DNA from: Eubacteriales bacterium
GTDB taxonomy: Bacteria > Bacillota_A > Clostridia > Lachnospirales > Lachnospiraceae
Reading direction: 5' to 3'
NCBI GenBank assembly: GCA_030533315.1
Contig: JAUNJL010000062.1
Location: 1-13,759, forward strand
DNA length: 13,759 nt
The position numbers and the translations under genes were made by a program. Of the stretch, positions 13,658-13,759 are shown one piece after another. Numbering within the stretch: the first letter of the stretch is position 1; each line of letters opens with the position of its first letter. The notes under the pieces were generated by a model. It was not told the origin of the DNA and did not search any database. It saw only the letters and a program-made list of their open reading frames with translations.

Positions 13658-13667
13658 AACTGTCAAA
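13658..13667 (-). repeat. Right terminal inverted repeat of the IS
   Basis: AACTGTCAAA on the + strand, the exact inverse of 11719-11728. It is 118 nt upstream of the transposase start codon. Confidence 0.6.
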
Positions 13668-13675
13668 CGCCCGGC

Positions 13676-13695
13676 TATAATCGAACATATGTTGC
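13676..13695 (+). promoter_or_regulatory. TATAAT box abutting a LexA-like operator
   Basis: A perfect TATAAT (13676-13681) is followed directly by CGAACATATGTTGC (13682-13695). The Gram-positive LexA box is about CGAAC-N4-GTTYG; the core 10-bp palindrome AACATATGTT is perfect and only the last positions deviate. The -35 position would fall in the IS end (about 13653-13658), which has no good match. No complete gene is visible in 13696-13759; a short open frame from ATG 13689 runs off the window without a ribosome binding site. SOS control is inference. Confidence 0.45.
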
Positions 13696-13759
13696 TGCAA
13701 AACTGTGGTGGAAACGGGTTTTTTATATTTCATTTTCTCATTGTTACAGTTCACGGGTT

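Larger units (their letters stand above)
11719..13667 (-). mobile_element. IS1634/IS4-type insertion sequence, about 1.95 kb
   Basis: One transposase gene lies between perfect 10-bp inverted repeats (11719-11728 and 13658-13667), giving a length of 1949 bp that fits the IS1634 group. A transcription terminator lies just inside the right end and a stem-loop just inside the left end. No clear target-site duplication is visible next to the repeats, so the boundaries are probable rather than proven. The insertion lies upstream of the cotJ promoter and leaves it intact. Confidence 0.72.

Noticed and set aside
11688..13743. TCATTG present on both sides of the IS (11688-11693 and 13738-13743) as a target duplication
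   Set aside because: The sequences just inside these copies are not inverted repeats, whereas the 10-bp perfect repeats lie further in; a 6-bp match is expected by chance.
13620..13755. Short minus-strand frame starting near 13733 and crossing the IS right end (a possible interrupted gene)
   Set aside because: About 30 codons, no ribosome binding site, no recognisable similarity, and no matching continuation on the far side of the IS.
1..13759. CRISPR arrays and tRNA or rRNA genes
   Set aside because: No regularly spaced repeats and no tRNA-like or rRNA-like segments were found by eye on either strand.

Overview
The window looks like chromosomal DNA from a spore-forming, anaerobic Gram-positive bacterium, most likely a Lachnospiraceae/Clostridia member. 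The evidence is a set of strong AGGAGG-type ribosome binding sites, cotJ spore-coat genes, a BMP-type nucleoside ABC importer, TTG/GTG starts and moderately GC-rich codons. The family-level placement is inference; no marker gene is present.

Region 1 (1-7880, + strand) is a purine/nucleoside uptake and sensing locus. A zinc nucleoside/guanine-type deaminase (76-561) is followed 3 nt later by a CHASE-domain LytS-type histidine kinase (565-2070). After a strong stem-loop and an extended -10 promoter comes a response regulator with a SARP-like winged-helix output domain (2144-2968). Then come the parts of a BMP-family nucleoside importer: a double ABC ATPase (2986-4494), two permeases (4510-5583 and 5580-6509, overlapping by 4 nt) and, after a 134-nt gap containing a stem-loop, the substrate-binding lipoprotein (6644-7807), ending at a very strong terminator. 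The likely logic is that the sensor detects an extracellular ligand, the regulator drives the importer, and the deaminase processes imported bases or nucleosides.

Region 2 (7880-10351, + strand) has two tandem sigma-A-like promoters and a leader of about 120 nt in front of a fusion of a PTS EIIC-like sugar-binding membrane domain to a catalytically complete-looking EAL (c-di-GMP phosphodiesterase) domain. As sequenced the gene is broken by one extra G in a G6 run near codon 39. It ends at a bidirectional terminator.

Region 3 (10380-11642, - strand) is a cotJ spore-coat operon in which CotJA and CotJB are encoded as one fused ORF, followed with zero spacing by cotJC, a manganese-catalase-like protein. 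A sigma-E-like promoter and a leader stem-loop lie upstream.

Region 4 (about 11719-13667) is an IS1634/IS4-type insertion sequence with an intact 575-residue DDE transposase on the - strand, 10-bp terminal inverted repeats, and a terminator just inside its right end that would shield the transposase from outside transcription. To its right (13668-13759) lies a TATAAT box fused to a LexA-like operator. The IS end occupies the place where the -35 box would be. No complete gene is visible in that last stretch.
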